Below, piece by piece: positions 34,981 to 42,974 of a stretch of 64,000 nt of DNA. Under the pieces are notes generated by a model. It did not search any database, was not told where the DNA came from, and was given only the letters and a program-made list of their open reading frames with translations. Positions within the stretch are counted from its first letter, which is position 1. Each line of letters starts with the position of its first letter. Made by a program: the position numbers and the translations under genes. Source of the DNA: Fen-1298 sp050015675 (lineage in GTDB: Bacteria > Bacteroidota > Ignavibacteria > UBA10030). The stretch covers positions 1-64,000 of the forward strand of contig JBEKAY010000012.1 in the NCBI GenBank assembly GCA_050015675.1, written 5' to 3'.

Positions 34981-36132
34981 ATGATTGCTGGAATTGAAAC
35001 CTATAAGAATAGACCTACCCGTGCAGAAATATCCTTTGAAAACCTGCGCAATAATTTTTCTATTGTCAAATCATTAATAAACAACGATGTAAAAATAATG
35101 GCGATGGTCAAGGCAAATGCGTATGGCCATGGACTCTATGAAATATCCAACGAGCTTTTAAAACAAGGAGTTGATTATTTAGGTGTTGCGGTTCTCGAAG
35201 AAGGAGTATATTTGCGAGAGCGTGGAATTACCGCTCCAATTCTTGTACTTGGCCCCATCAATGCAGATCAGATTGCTGCGTTTATTACTCATGACATTGA
35301 AATTACAAGCTCATCAATTGATAAATCGATTAGCATTGCCGCTATGGCAAAAGAGATGCGGAAAGTTGCATTGGTTCATTTAAAAATCGATACCGGTATG
35401 GAGCGAATCGGTGTACACTGGTACAATGCTGAACGATTCATCGAAAAATCGTACGAGTTGGAATCAATCAAGATAAAAGGTATATTCTCGCATCTGGCAA
35501 AAGCAGAATCGGATGCCGACTGTACGACCCAACAGTTGAGTCGTTTTGAATCGGTATTGAAGAGCATGGAGAAAAAGAAACTTCTGCCCGAACTCGTTCA
35601 CCTTGCCAACTCTGCAGGGATCATGAATTATAAGGATTCACATTATTCGATGGTACGGCCCGGAATAATGTTGTACGGATATAATCCGAACGGATATCTG
35701 CCGGATGTTACATTTGATGGCAAGAAGTTGAAGCCAGTGATGACGCTGAAGACAAAAGTTGCCTTTTTTAAGGTAGTTCCCGCTCATACCGGAATAAGTT
35801 ATAACCACACTTACACTACCAAGGATGAAACGCGCATCGTTACACTTCCCATGGGATATGGTGACGGATATTTCCGTCTGCTTTCGAATAAAGGTGAGGC
35901 CGTCATACGTGGAAAAAAATATCCGGTGGTAGGATCTATTTGCATGGATCAATGCATGGTAGATATTGGTATGGATGGCACGGCATATAATGGAGATGAC
36001 GTTTTACTGTTTGGTGAAATGGACGGCTTTACGATCCCGCTTGAATCCCTCTGCGATCAAATCGGGACAATCACGTATGAGTTCCTGTGCGGGATCAGCT
36101 CACGTGTTCCACGAATCTATAGGACAATATGA
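34981..36132 (+). CDS. alr: Alanine racemase
   Basis: This PLP enzyme makes D-alanine for peptidoglycan. The 383-aa product has the cofactor Lys44 in MAMVKANAYGHGL, HLKIDTGMERIG, and the C-terminal SICMDQCMVDIG block containing conserved Cys/Met/Asp. It begins 17 nt after the atpC terminator and overlaps the next gene by 4 nt (ATGA). It heads a five-gene run ending with the RpiB-like gene. Confidence 0.95.
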   Translation: MIAGIETYKNRPTRAEISFENLRNNFSIVKSLINNDVKIMAMVKANAYGHGLYEISNELLKQGVDYLGVAVLEEGVYLRERGITAPILVLGPINADQIAAFITHDIEITSSSIDKSISIAAMAKEMRKVALVHLKIDTGMERIGVHWYNAERFIEKSYELESIKIKGIFSHLAKAESDADCTTQQLSRFESVLKSMEKKKLLPELVHLANSAGIMNYKDSHYSMVRPGIMLYGYNPNGYLPDVTFDGKKLKPVMTLKTKVAFFKVVPAHTGISYNHTYTTKDETRIVTLPMGYGDGYFRLLSNKGEAVIRGKKYPVVGSICMDQCMVDIGMDGTAYNGDDVLLFGEMDGFTIPLESLCDQIGTITYEFLCGISSRVPRIYRTI

Positions 36133-36995
36133 ATCGCACTCAGAAATACATCTCTCTTCTCCTCGAGCGTTTACCAAAATATGAACTTCGCTCGTACGAA
36201 CATCAGACCTGTCTCGATCGAATTCGCGATCGAGTTTCGTCCACTTCGGATATTCATGCGGAACTTTTACACTTGTATAAAGTAAAGGGTTGTGCTGATT
36301 TTGCCCTTAGCTTGATGTGGATTGCGGACAAGGTAGAAAAGGATTTTACCAAGGAAGAATCAACGATCGATGAAGAGACGCTCGTATTTTCCAAATTCCG
36401 ACAGGCAATAGGAGATGAATCTCCTTCAGGGCAAGAATCGGATACCGCTGGAACGATGATTGATTTTCCCGGTTCGCAAAAAATGAGGTCAACGCCAATG
36501 CCTGCGCCGAAATCAGAATTCGATCTTTCATCGCAACCGGAATTTCAATCAATTCCGGCACCGGGGCCATCGATAGATTCGATATTTGGTACGGCGGCAC
36601 AAGTTCCTGAACTGACACAGCCGACGGACAGCGGATCGACTACCGGGAGTGAACAAGAACATAATTTTGCCCTCCTGCTGGAAAAATTTTTAGAGGCCGT
36701 GCAAAGCGGTAATGACGCCCGAACAAATTTGTTGACTGATGTTATGAATGAATGTAATACAATTCTTGCCGCTAGCTCTGCGGCAGAAGATTACAAAAAG
36801 TTTTGTACGTTGCTTAGAGGTTTTCTTAACTATATCTCAAATAATCAGTACCTCGATGATATCCGTGTGATGAATATCCTTTCCAATATTCAAGATCCAT
36901 ATGCTCAATGGGCACGAACCGAACCAAACAATCGAGCTGGCCTTTTGGACGCGGTGAACGATACTCTCCATGATTTCAAAAATATGTTTGAATAA
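36129..36995 (+). CDS. Hypothetical protein, helical ends with Ser/Pro-rich linker
   Basis: I do not recognise this 288-aa protein. An N-terminal helical part (1-90, with LLLERLPKYELRSYEHQTCL) is joined by a low-complexity Ser/Pro/Glu linker (about 95-175) to a helical C-terminal domain (180-288, with NFALLLEKFLEAVQSG). There is no signal peptide or membrane segment, so it should be cytoplasmic. It overlaps alr by 4 nt and lies 5 nt before the GDP-mannose pyrophosphorylase gene, so it is coexpressed with envelope-precursor genes. Confidence 0.72.
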   Translation: MNRTQKYISLLLERLPKYELRSYEHQTCLDRIRDRVSSTSDIHAELLHLYKVKGCADFALSLMWIADKVEKDFTKEESTIDEETLVFSKFRQAIGDESPSGQESDTAGTMIDFPGSQKMRSTPMPAPKSEFDLSSQPEFQSIPAPGPSIDSIFGTAAQVPELTQPTDSGSTTGSEQEHNFALLLEKFLEAVQSGNDARTNLLTDVMNECNTILAASSAAEDYKKFCTLLRGFLNYISNNQYLDDIRVMNILSNIQDPYAQWARTEPNNRAGLLDAVNDTLHDFKNMFE

Positions 36996-37000
36996 GGGAA

Positions 37001-38092
37001 ATGAATCAGCCTAATATCTACGCAGTAATAATGGCAGGTGGTATCGGATCGCGTTTCTGGCCTCAAAGTCGTGAACGATCACCCAAGCAAGTTCTAGAAA
37101 TTGTCGGCTCTGGCTCTATGATTTCCAATACTATCGCGCGCATTCAGCCGATGGTTCAATCGGATAAAGTACTAGTGGTAACAAACAAGCTTCAAAAAGA
37201 TATTATCCACAAGCAGGTGCCTTCACTGCCGTTGCAAAATGTGCTTACTGAACCACTTGGGAGAAATACAGCGCCGTGCATCGGACTTGCCGCGAAATGG
37301 GTTAGTCGCTATGATCCGAACGCTATTATGATCATTCTTCCGGCAGATCATATCATTCGGGATACAGGAGAATTTTTACACGTACTCCAGCGAGCAGTTC
37401 ACGTGGCTCAGGAAAGTGATGCGTTAGTGACTATAGGTATCAAACCAACGCATCCCGAAACAGGATACGGTTATATCCAATTTGAAGATTCTTCAGAAAA
37501 GAATCCGTATGCAGCCGATAGCATTTACCGAGTAAAGACGTTTGCTGAGAAGCCCAATCTTGAAACAGCAGAAAAATTTTTAAGGAGCGGCGATTTCCTT
37601 TGGAACAGCGGGATGTTTATCTGGAAAGCGAGTGTAATTCTGCAGGAAATCGAAAAACATATTCCAGAACTTGGCGAACAGTTGACAAAGTTAGAACATG
37701 CAATTGACACAGAAACTTACCAGGCGACGCTTGAACGCGTTTATGGTGTCATTCGCAGCATATCCATCGATTACGGTGTCATGGAAAAAGCATCGAAGGT
37801 TTTTGTGGCGAAAGGAGATTTCGGATGGAGCGATGTTGGCTCGTGGGATGAAGTGGTTCGTTTAACACCAATCGATGGAGAAGGCAATGCATTGCGCGGA
37901 ACGGTCATCGCAAAAGATTCGCATCGTAACTATATTGACGCAGGCAACAAAGTGGTAGCGACGATTGGCATTGAAGATGTCATCGTGGTAGTAACAGATG
38001 ACGCTGTGTTGATTTGCAAAAAAGGAAGATCACAAGATGTTAAGGAGGTTGTGGATTACCTCCGGCGCAAACAAATCAATGGACTGTTGTAG
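37001..38092 (+). CDS. manC: Mannose-1-phosphate guanylyltransferase
   Basis: This enzyme forms GDP-mannose from mannose-1-phosphate and GTP for polysaccharide synthesis. The 363-aa product has the pyrophosphorylase signature IMAGGIGSRFWPQSRERSPK, TEPLGRNTAPCIGL, PADHIIRD and the FAEKP motif. The C-terminal phosphomannose-isomerase domain of bifunctional ManC is absent. It is in a tight gene run. Confidence 0.93.
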   Translation: MNQPNIYAVIMAGGIGSRFWPQSRERSPKQVLEIVGSGSMISNTIARIQPMVQSDKVLVVTNKLQKDIIHKQVPSLPLQNVLTEPLGRNTAPCIGLAAKWVSRYDPNAIMIILPADHIIRDTGEFLHVLQRAVHVAQESDALVTIGIKPTHPETGYGYIQFEDSSEKNPYAADSIYRVKTFAEKPNLETAEKFLRSGDFLWNSGMFIWKASVILQEIEKHIPELGEQLTKLEHAIDTETYQATLERVYGVIRSISIDYGVMEKASKVFVAKGDFGWSDVGSWDEVVRLTPIDGEGNALRGTVIAKDSHRNYIDAGNKVVATIGIEDVIVVVTDDAVLICKKGRSQDVKEVVDYLRRKQINGLL

Positions 38093-38099
38093 GCAGTGG

Positions 38100-38558
38100 A
38101 TGATTCGTGCTCTGTGCTGCGCGGTAACGTTTCTGCTTGTCAGTTGTGCTTCTACACCAAGATTTGCAGAACGAGGCGAGCAGCATTCCGGCGAGCACAG
38201 ATCAACGACTCAAACTGAACGACCGATTCAGCAGAACTCTGGGAAAATTCTGCTGACAATCGAAGGAATCGCTTCTTACTATGCAAATGATTTTCATGGT
38301 AAGCAGACGTCGAACGGTGATATCTTTGATATGAATGCACTCACTGCTGCACATCGAACATTTCCATTCGGAACAAAAGTACGTGTGACAAATTTAGAGA
38401 ACAACAAAATCGTCGTTGTGCGCGTCAACGACCGCGGACCTTTTAAGGAAGGACGAATGATGGATTTGTCGATGGGCGCTGCAAAGGAAATAGATTTGAT
38501 TCGTACTGGTACAGCGCGCGTGCGCTTGGAAGTGCTGGAATGGGGAAATGGACAATAG
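38100..38558 (+). CDS. rlpA: RlpA-like lipoprotein (double-psi beta-barrel)
   Basis: This 152-aa product starts at ATG 38100, giving a short lipoprotein signal peptide with lipobox LLVSC. Longer in-frame starts overlap manC and spoil the signal. The RlpA barrel is complete: EGIASYYANDFHGKQTSNGD, LTAAHRTFPFGTKVRVTN and VRVNDRGPFKEGRMMDLS. RlpA proteins are septal glycan-binding enzymes that cleave naked peptidoglycan in some bacteria. No SPOR domain is present. Confidence 0.9.
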   Translation: MIRALCCAVTFLLVSCASTPRFAERGEQHSGEHRSTTQTERPIQQNSGKILLTIEGIASYYANDFHGKQTSNGDIFDMNALTAAHRTFPFGTKVRVTNLENNKIVVVRVNDRGPFKEGRMMDLSMGAAKEIDLIRTGTARVRLEVLEWGNGQ

Positions 38559-38564
38559 AATACC

Positions 38565-39239
38565 GTGAAACGTCCTTTGATTACAGAACGAGATGTGGTT
38601 GATGCTGCGCAGCATGGAACAAACGTACTGATGATCCAATCAAATTCTATCATCACTGCCGCCGCTAAAGACGAAGCACAGAAGCGAAACATCAAATTTT
38701 CTATTCAATCACAAAGTGCAAATATCTCACCGGCTTCTTATCAAAAAACATTTTCCGAAACATCGTCTCAGATATCTCACGAAAATACAATGACGATTGC
38801 AATTGGTTCCGATCATGGTGGTTTCTCCATGAAGGAAGCTCTTAAAATTTATCTCACGGAACAAGGAAATCGAATTATCGATGTAGGGACTGATTCCGAA
38901 CAGCCGTGCGATTATCCTGATTTTGCCTATGCCGTGGCATCTCTGGTTTCTTCAAACAAAGCAGATCGCGGTATTATGATTGATAGTGTCGGTGTGGCAT
39001 CGGCAATTGTAGCCAATAAAATACCCGGCATGCGTGCGGTTCCTTGTTACGACGAGTTTGTGGCACGCAGCAGCCGCGAGCATAACAACGCCAATGTTCT
39101 TACACTTGGCAGCAAAGTTTTGGGAATTGAGATTGTGAAATCAATCGTCAAGCTTTGGCTCGATACTCCTTTTGCCGGTGGCAGGCACTTACGCAGAGTG
39201 AACAAAATCAGCGATGTTGAAAAGCGATTTCTGAAGTGA
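38565..39239 (+). CDS. RpiB/LacA-family protein with N-terminal extension and altered active site
   Basis: This 224-aa protein begins at GTG 38565. Residues 76-224 are an RpiB-type sugar-phosphate isomerase domain: TIAIGSDHGGFSMKEALK, DVGTDSEQPCDYPDFA, ANKIPGMRAVPC and SREHNNANVLTLGSK. The catalytic loop, CGTGVG in E. coli RpiB, is IDSVGVAS here (from 139). The catalytic Cys is therefore Asp140, and ribose-5-phosphate isomerase activity is doubtful. The first 75 residues (LITERDVVDAAQHG, SIITAAAKDEAQKRNI) are not part of RpiB. From memory, a similar N-terminal pattern and altered loop occur in microcompartment-associated RpiB homologues; this was not checked. Confidence 0.8.
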   Translation: MKRPLITERDVVDAAQHGTNVLMIQSNSIITAAAKDEAQKRNIKFSIQSQSANISPASYQKTFSETSSQISHENTMTIAIGSDHGGFSMKEALKIYLTEQGNRIIDVGTDSEQPCDYPDFAYAVASLVSSNKADRGIMIDSVGVASAIVANKIPGMRAVPCYDEFVARSSREHNNANVLTLGSKVLGIEIVKSIVKLWLDTPFAGGRHLRRVNKISDVEKRFLK

Positions 39240-39273
39240 TTCAGGTAAAAAATGTTTCTTCAAACTCTAAAAG

Positions 39274-39303
39274 CCGCATAACTGTAAGTTAATGCGGTTT
39301 TTT
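39274..39303 (+). terminator. Terminator after the RpiB-like gene
   Basis: A CCGCAT/ATGCGG stem with inner AAC/GTT pairing is followed by T6. Confidence 0.65.
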
Positions 39304-39324
39304 CGTTTAATTAGGAGCAATGCA

Positions 39325-39543
39325 ATGAAGTTCAAAATCATAGTCAAGCCGAATGCAAGAAAGAACGAAGTTATACGAGCCGCCGATGGTACGCTCATCA
39401 TTCGCGTTGCTGTGCCGCCAATTGAAGGGAAAGCGAACGAAAAAGTAATAGAAGTTTTATCCGAATATTTGAACAAACCTAAGCGATCCATTTCCATCGT
39501 TTCTGGTTTCAAAGGTAAGAACAAAATTATTGAAGTTGAATGA
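39325..39543 (+). CDS. DUF167/YggU family protein
   Basis: This 72-aa protein matches the small YggU/DUF167 fold: KIIVKPNARKNEV, then LIIRVAVPPIEGKANEKVIE, then SIVSGFKGKNKIIEV. The function is unknown across bacteria. The ATG at 39325 is chosen because TAGGAG lies upstream at normal spacing; an earlier in-frame ATG at 39292 falls inside the preceding terminator. Confidence 0.88.
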   Translation: MKFKIIVKPNARKNEVIRAADGTLIIRVAVPPIEGKANEKVIEVLSEYLNKPKRSISIVSGFKGKNKIIEVE

Positions 39544-39614
39544 TGAAGATCAAATTTGATATGGCGAAAAATGAGTAAAAAACGCATATCTATTTTTAAA
39601 GCTTCACACTTTCA

Positions 39615-39643
39615 TTGATTCAAACAATAGAATTGGTTATATT
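39615..39643 (+). promoter_or_regulatory. Promoter of the lytic transglycosylase gene
   Basis: TTGATT (39615-39620), a 17-bp spacer and TATATT (39638-39643), followed by a leader of about 70 nt. Confidence 0.65.
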
Positions 39644-39718
39644 TGATTTGCAATGGAACGCGAACGTGGATTTGAGCGTTTTATAAATAACTGATGTTAA
39701 ACAACTTCGGAAGATTTA

Positions 39719-40480
39719 ATGACTATTGCTGAAAAGGGAAAAGGGCTGAAATATTGCAGTCTTTTAGCAGTAATTTTTTTAATTTTAAGTTCGTTTATAT
39801 TGTTCGGTTGTTCGCAGCAAGTGACGAGTGCGAAATTTGCTAAAAAGGCTGGAAGTTCCATTGAGGACATAACCGAAAGCACTATTCCTGAGCAGCCATC
39901 TCCGTTTGCATCAATGAATACGGCAGGTTTGAATCAATACATTCCGTTAGTAAAAAAATACTCAGAACAGTATAAAGTTGATTGGATATTGGTTCTCGCG
40001 GTTATGAAACAGGAATCAAGATTCGACGATGAAGCAGTGAGCTATAAAGGCGCATATGGTTTGATGCAACTTATGCCAATGACACAAATTGAAATTGCAG
40101 AAAAGATAGGCGTTGAAGAAGCATCCACACCGCGTAATAATATCAAAGCAGGTATCTATCATTTAAAATCGCTCTTTGCGATGTTTAAAAATATGCTGAG
40201 AGAAGATAGAATATGTCTAACTCTTGCCGCATATAATGCCGGACTTGGGCGGGTGCAGGATGCCCAGAAGATTGCCTCATATATGGGAAACGATCCCCAA
40301 AAATGGTCTTCCATCAGTGTGGCACTTCCATTTCTTTCGAAAAAGAACTACACTTTACATAGCCGTATTTGGAGTGCCGGTTGTCCGCCTAACGGATATT
40401 TACACAGTGCTCGGCAGACGGTTGAGTATGTTGAAAACATTATGAGTTGCTATGATCGTTACAGCTTGGCATTGAAGTAA
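39719..40480 (+). CDS. SLT-type lytic transglycosylase lipoprotein
   Basis: This 253-aa lipoprotein has a signal peptide with the lipobox Cys in ILFGC. It has a lysozyme-like SLT domain (about 75-220): VMKQESRFDDEAVSYKGAYG with catalytic Glu, LMQLMPMT and LAAYNAGLGRV. It cleaves peptidoglycan glycan strands to anhydro-muropeptides at the outer membrane. An unusual Cys-containing tail (SAGCPPNGYLHSARQTVEYV) lies after the domain. Confidence 0.88.
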   Translation: MTIAEKGKGLKYCSLLAVIFLILSSFILFGCSQQVTSAKFAKKAGSSIEDITESTIPEQPSPFASMNTAGLNQYIPLVKKYSEQYKVDWILVLAVMKQESRFDDEAVSYKGAYGLMQLMPMTQIEIAEKIGVEEASTPRNNIKAGIYHLKSLFAMFKNMLREDRICLTLAAYNAGLGRVQDAQKIASYMGNDPQKWSSISVALPFLSKKNYTLHSRIWSAGCPPNGYLHSARQTVEYVENIMSCYDRYSLALK

Positions 40481-40556
40481 CATCACATATCAGCACAATT
40501 CTCCACTTTCCATTTGTGGTTCTTGTATAAACAAACATTTCTCTAAAACGTACCGT

Positions 40557-41075
40557 TTGCTATGTATTTTCGTTTTTATCATTCTTTTCACAGTCCCGCT
40601 TCTTTCCCAACCGAAAAGAGGAATGTACGGTATTACAACGACCATCTCTCAAGGATTTGTGTCCTTATCAAATATCTCCACCAATAATGGTTCGCTGAAT
40701 ATTGGAATGGCGTATATGCCTTCCAACCGCATCGGTGTACGAAGTGATTTAGGATTTAGATCGCAGACAGATACAAGCGGAGTGAAGAACTCTGAATTCA
40801 CTTTCACTGGAAACGTTTGATATTATCTCCATACTGCCGAAAATGTTTCTACATTTCTTGGCGGAGCGTTGGGATTTGGCTCCGCAACGGATATCGCGGG
40901 CAAAGGGACCAGTCTTGTGAGTGTGAGCGGGTTCTTTGGAGCTGAGTACTGGTTTAGTCCTCATTTCTCATGGTTTGGTCATATTGGACTTGTTTCCGCT
41001 TCTTACAAAATTGCGGAGAAATCGGCTTCTGATGTCTTCACATCTGCCGCAACAGGATTGACGTGGTATTTTTAA
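40557..41075 (+). pseudogene. Outer-membrane beta-barrel gene interrupted by an in-frame TGA
   Basis: Two open segments in the same frame (40557-40817 and 40821-41075) are separated only by TGA at 40818-40820. Joined, they give about 172 residues: a hydrophobic export segment (FVFIILFTVPLLSQ), then alternating aromatic/small beta-strands, ending GLTWYF as an outer-membrane barrel should. The sequence around the stop reads FTFTGNV-stop-YYLHTAENV, where a Trp or other aromatic residue would fit. There is also no good start codon, only a TTG without a ribosome-binding site. I read it as a decaying copy of the barrel family encoded next door; a sequencing error is possible. Confidence 0.65.
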
Positions 41076-41098
41076 TCTATTGCTTTTGAAGAAACTGC

Positions 41099-41127
41099 TT
41101 GACATTTAGGCGTTGTAGAGATATATT
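41099..41127 (+). promoter_or_regulatory. Promoter of the first intact barrel gene
   Basis: TTGACA (41099-41104), a 17-bp spacer and TATATT (41122-41127). Confidence 0.78.
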
Positions 41128-41157
41128 TTTCGTGGGTTTTGACTGACAATGTCACAT

Positions 41158-41170
41158 GTGGGTGAACCAC
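41158..41170 (+). promoter_or_regulatory. Leader hairpin motif shared by two barrel genes (copy 1)
   Basis: GTGGGTGAACCAC lies in the 5' leader, 37 nt before the start codon. A close copy is at 42028-42040. Confidence 0.5.
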
Positions 41171-41207
41171 AAATCTCATTTCACTAATCTAAATAAGGAG
41201 CTATACA

Positions 41208-41753
41208 ATGAAACGCATTCTTCTCATTTCCATACTGTTGGTTATCGCAGTAAGCTTATCATTTAGCCAGATGGCATATAAAATGGGCGATCAGGTCGTA
41301 AATCTGGGAATTGGACTTGGCGGATTTGCCGGCGCATATGGTAGTAGTGGTGGTGTTGCAATTACCGGCGGATATGAATATGGAGTTACCGAAAACATCT
41401 CATTAGGTGGTGTGGTTGGTTATTCGTCGTCAACAGACACATACTGGGGTGATTATGGTTGGAAATATACCTATATCTTAATCGGTGTACGCGGTGCATA
41501 TCATGCCGATTTATTTCATAATCCCAAAATTGATACCTATGGTGGATTATTGCTTGGCTATAATATAGTTTCAAACTCTGTTACAGGTACAGTCCCTTAT
41601 TATGGATACATCGGTTCATCTGCCTCAGCCAGCTATTTGGAGTATGGCCTATTTGTCGGCGGGCGTTACTACTTTGATCCGCATTGGGCAGTTCAAGCGG
41701 AATTGGGATATGGTCTTGGCATCTTGAATATTGGTATTGCTTACAAATTATAA
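41208..41753 (+). CDS. Small outer-membrane beta-barrel protein
   Basis: This 181-aa exported protein has a signal peptide ending SFSQM, followed by alternating Gly/Tyr beta-strand sequence (GVAITGGYEYGVTENISLGG, YHADLFHNPKIDTYGGLLLG) typical of an 8-stranded barrel. The family cannot be named. AAGGAGC lies 8 nt before the ATG. It has its own strong promoter and terminator. A porin or structural role is possible. Confidence 0.85.
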   Translation: MKRILLISILLVIAVSLSFSQMAYKMGDQVVNLGIGLGGFAGAYGSSGGVAITGGYEYGVTENISLGGVVGYSSSTDTYWGDYGWKYTYILIGVRGAYHADLFHNPKIDTYGGLLLGYNIVSNSVTGTVPYYGYIGSSASASYLEYGLFVGGRYYFDPHWAVQAELGYGLGILNIGIAYKL

Positions 41754-41786
41754 TTTTTGCTCACTGCTTAACATGCGAAAGTGAAG

Positions 41787-41820
41787 GGAGAAAATCCAAA
41801 AAGGGTTTTCTCCTTTTTTT
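41787..41820 (+). terminator. Terminator after the first barrel gene
   Basis: An 11-bp stem (41787-41797 with 41803-41813) and a 5-nt loop are followed by T7. Confidence 0.88.
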
Positions 41821-41970
41821 ATGTACCGTAATTACATCACTTTAATTAGGAAGTAATATCCGAGAGCTTCTTTAAGATGGATGTTGGTGAATACACATAG
41901 CGTATTTTAAAATGAAAATAGATCTCTTTCTAAGTTTCTTAAAATTCTCAGTGCTTAATTAAAAAATATC

Positions 41971-41999
41971 TTGACATTAGAGGTATGTAATTTTATATT
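41971..41999 (+). promoter_or_regulatory. Promoter of the second intact barrel gene
   Basis: TTGACA (41971-41976), a 17-bp spacer and TATATT (41994-41999). Confidence 0.78.
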
Positions 42000-42027
42000 T
42001 TTCTAAGTTTTTGGAAAATAACCAACC

Positions 42028-42040
42028 GTGGGATAACCAC
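42028..42040 (+). promoter_or_regulatory. Leader hairpin motif shared by two barrel genes (copy 2)
   Basis: GTGGGATAACCAC lies 43 nt before the start codon. It matches the motif at 41158-41170 at 11 of 13 positions and is also followed by TTCACTAA. Confidence 0.5.
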
Positions 42041-42083
42041 TTTTTTCTTCACTAACAAAACACAATTATACAAGGAGCTATAT

Positions 42084-42770
42084 ATGAAAAAGCTTTTCAC
42101 AGTTCTGGTTGCAATCGCTTTAATTGCCTCGTTAGCCTTTGCTGGTGATGATATTACACCTTCAGCAAAATCTGGAGCAACATCATTAAACTTCACATTC
42201 GGCGGCCTTGGTGCATTTAATCTTGGTGAGGCTGGTCCATCAGTTCCTCAACCTGTTGCCATCCCTGCAGGAATCAGTATTTCATATTTCCTGAACAATA
42301 ATAACGCTGTTCGAGTTGGATTGCAAATCCAATATGGAAGCGAAACAGATCCATATCAAGGAACAGGCAGTGGAACGGATGGAAACAGATCGGAATTTGG
42401 ACTTGGTATTAGTGGTGACTACCTGATGTATATTGCATCCTCCAGTCGTGTTCGTCCTTATTTAGGAGGTGGTTTCCTTCTCACATATTCATCTAATGAT
42501 GTAAAATATGCGGCGGGTCCCGGCGCTACACAACAAGAAATTCAAAATTCACAGCCAGCAGGGGTAGGCTTTCAATTACGGGGTCTCGCTGGAGCGGAGT
42601 TTTTCATTTACAATGAAATGAGCATATCCGCTGAATATCAAATGAATCTTTTTGGCATTGAATCATTTTCTGATACAAAGAACACCCCAGGATCAACAAC
42701 AAAGAATGGTAGTCAAATGCAGATACTTGGTTTTCAAGCTTTAGCTGCGACAGTACATATTTATTTCTAA
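42084..42770 (+). CDS. Outer-membrane beta-barrel protein
   Basis: This 228-aa protein has a signal peptide (ends SLAFAG) and a barrel of OmpA/OprF-like form: SISYFLNNNNAVRVGLQIQY, SRVRPYLGGGFLLTY, then AGAEFFIYNEMSISAEYQMN, ending ATVHIYF. AAGGAGC precedes the ATG, as in the preceding barrel gene, and the leader motif is shared. It is monocistronic between a promoter and a terminator. The ligand is unknown. Confidence 0.87.
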   Translation: MKKLFTVLVAIALIASLAFAGDDITPSAKSGATSLNFTFGGLGAFNLGEAGPSVPQPVAIPAGISISYFLNNNNAVRVGLQIQYGSETDPYQGTGSGTDGNRSEFGLGISGDYLMYIASSSRVRPYLGGGFLLTYSSNDVKYAAGPGATQQEIQNSQPAGVGFQLRGLAGAEFFIYNEMSISAEYQMNLFGIESFSDTKNTPGSTTKNGSQMQILGFQALAATVHIYF

Positions 42771-42790
42771 ACCAAGCAGATCATAGTCTA

Positions 42791-42823
42791 AAGGCGTTTC
42801 AAGAATATTGGAACGCCTTTTTT
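42791..42823 (+). terminator. Terminator after the second barrel gene
   Basis: A 10-bp stem (42791-42800 with 42810-42819) is followed by T6. Confidence 0.88.
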
Positions 42824-42974
42824 ATGTGGGTGGGACTATTATAAGTTCAATTTTGCTGCTTAATAGTATAGACTACATCACAAGTGGTGTTACCTATAAT
42901 CTATTCTTTAATAGATTTCGGGGATATATTTACATTTTGGAAGCCCGCCAATTATTTTGTATCTTATATGCACT

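Noticed and set aside
40818..40820. TGA considered as selenocysteine or a recoded Trp codon
   Set aside because: No SECIS-like hairpin was noted downstream, other genes here end with TGA, and the gene also lacks a start codon.
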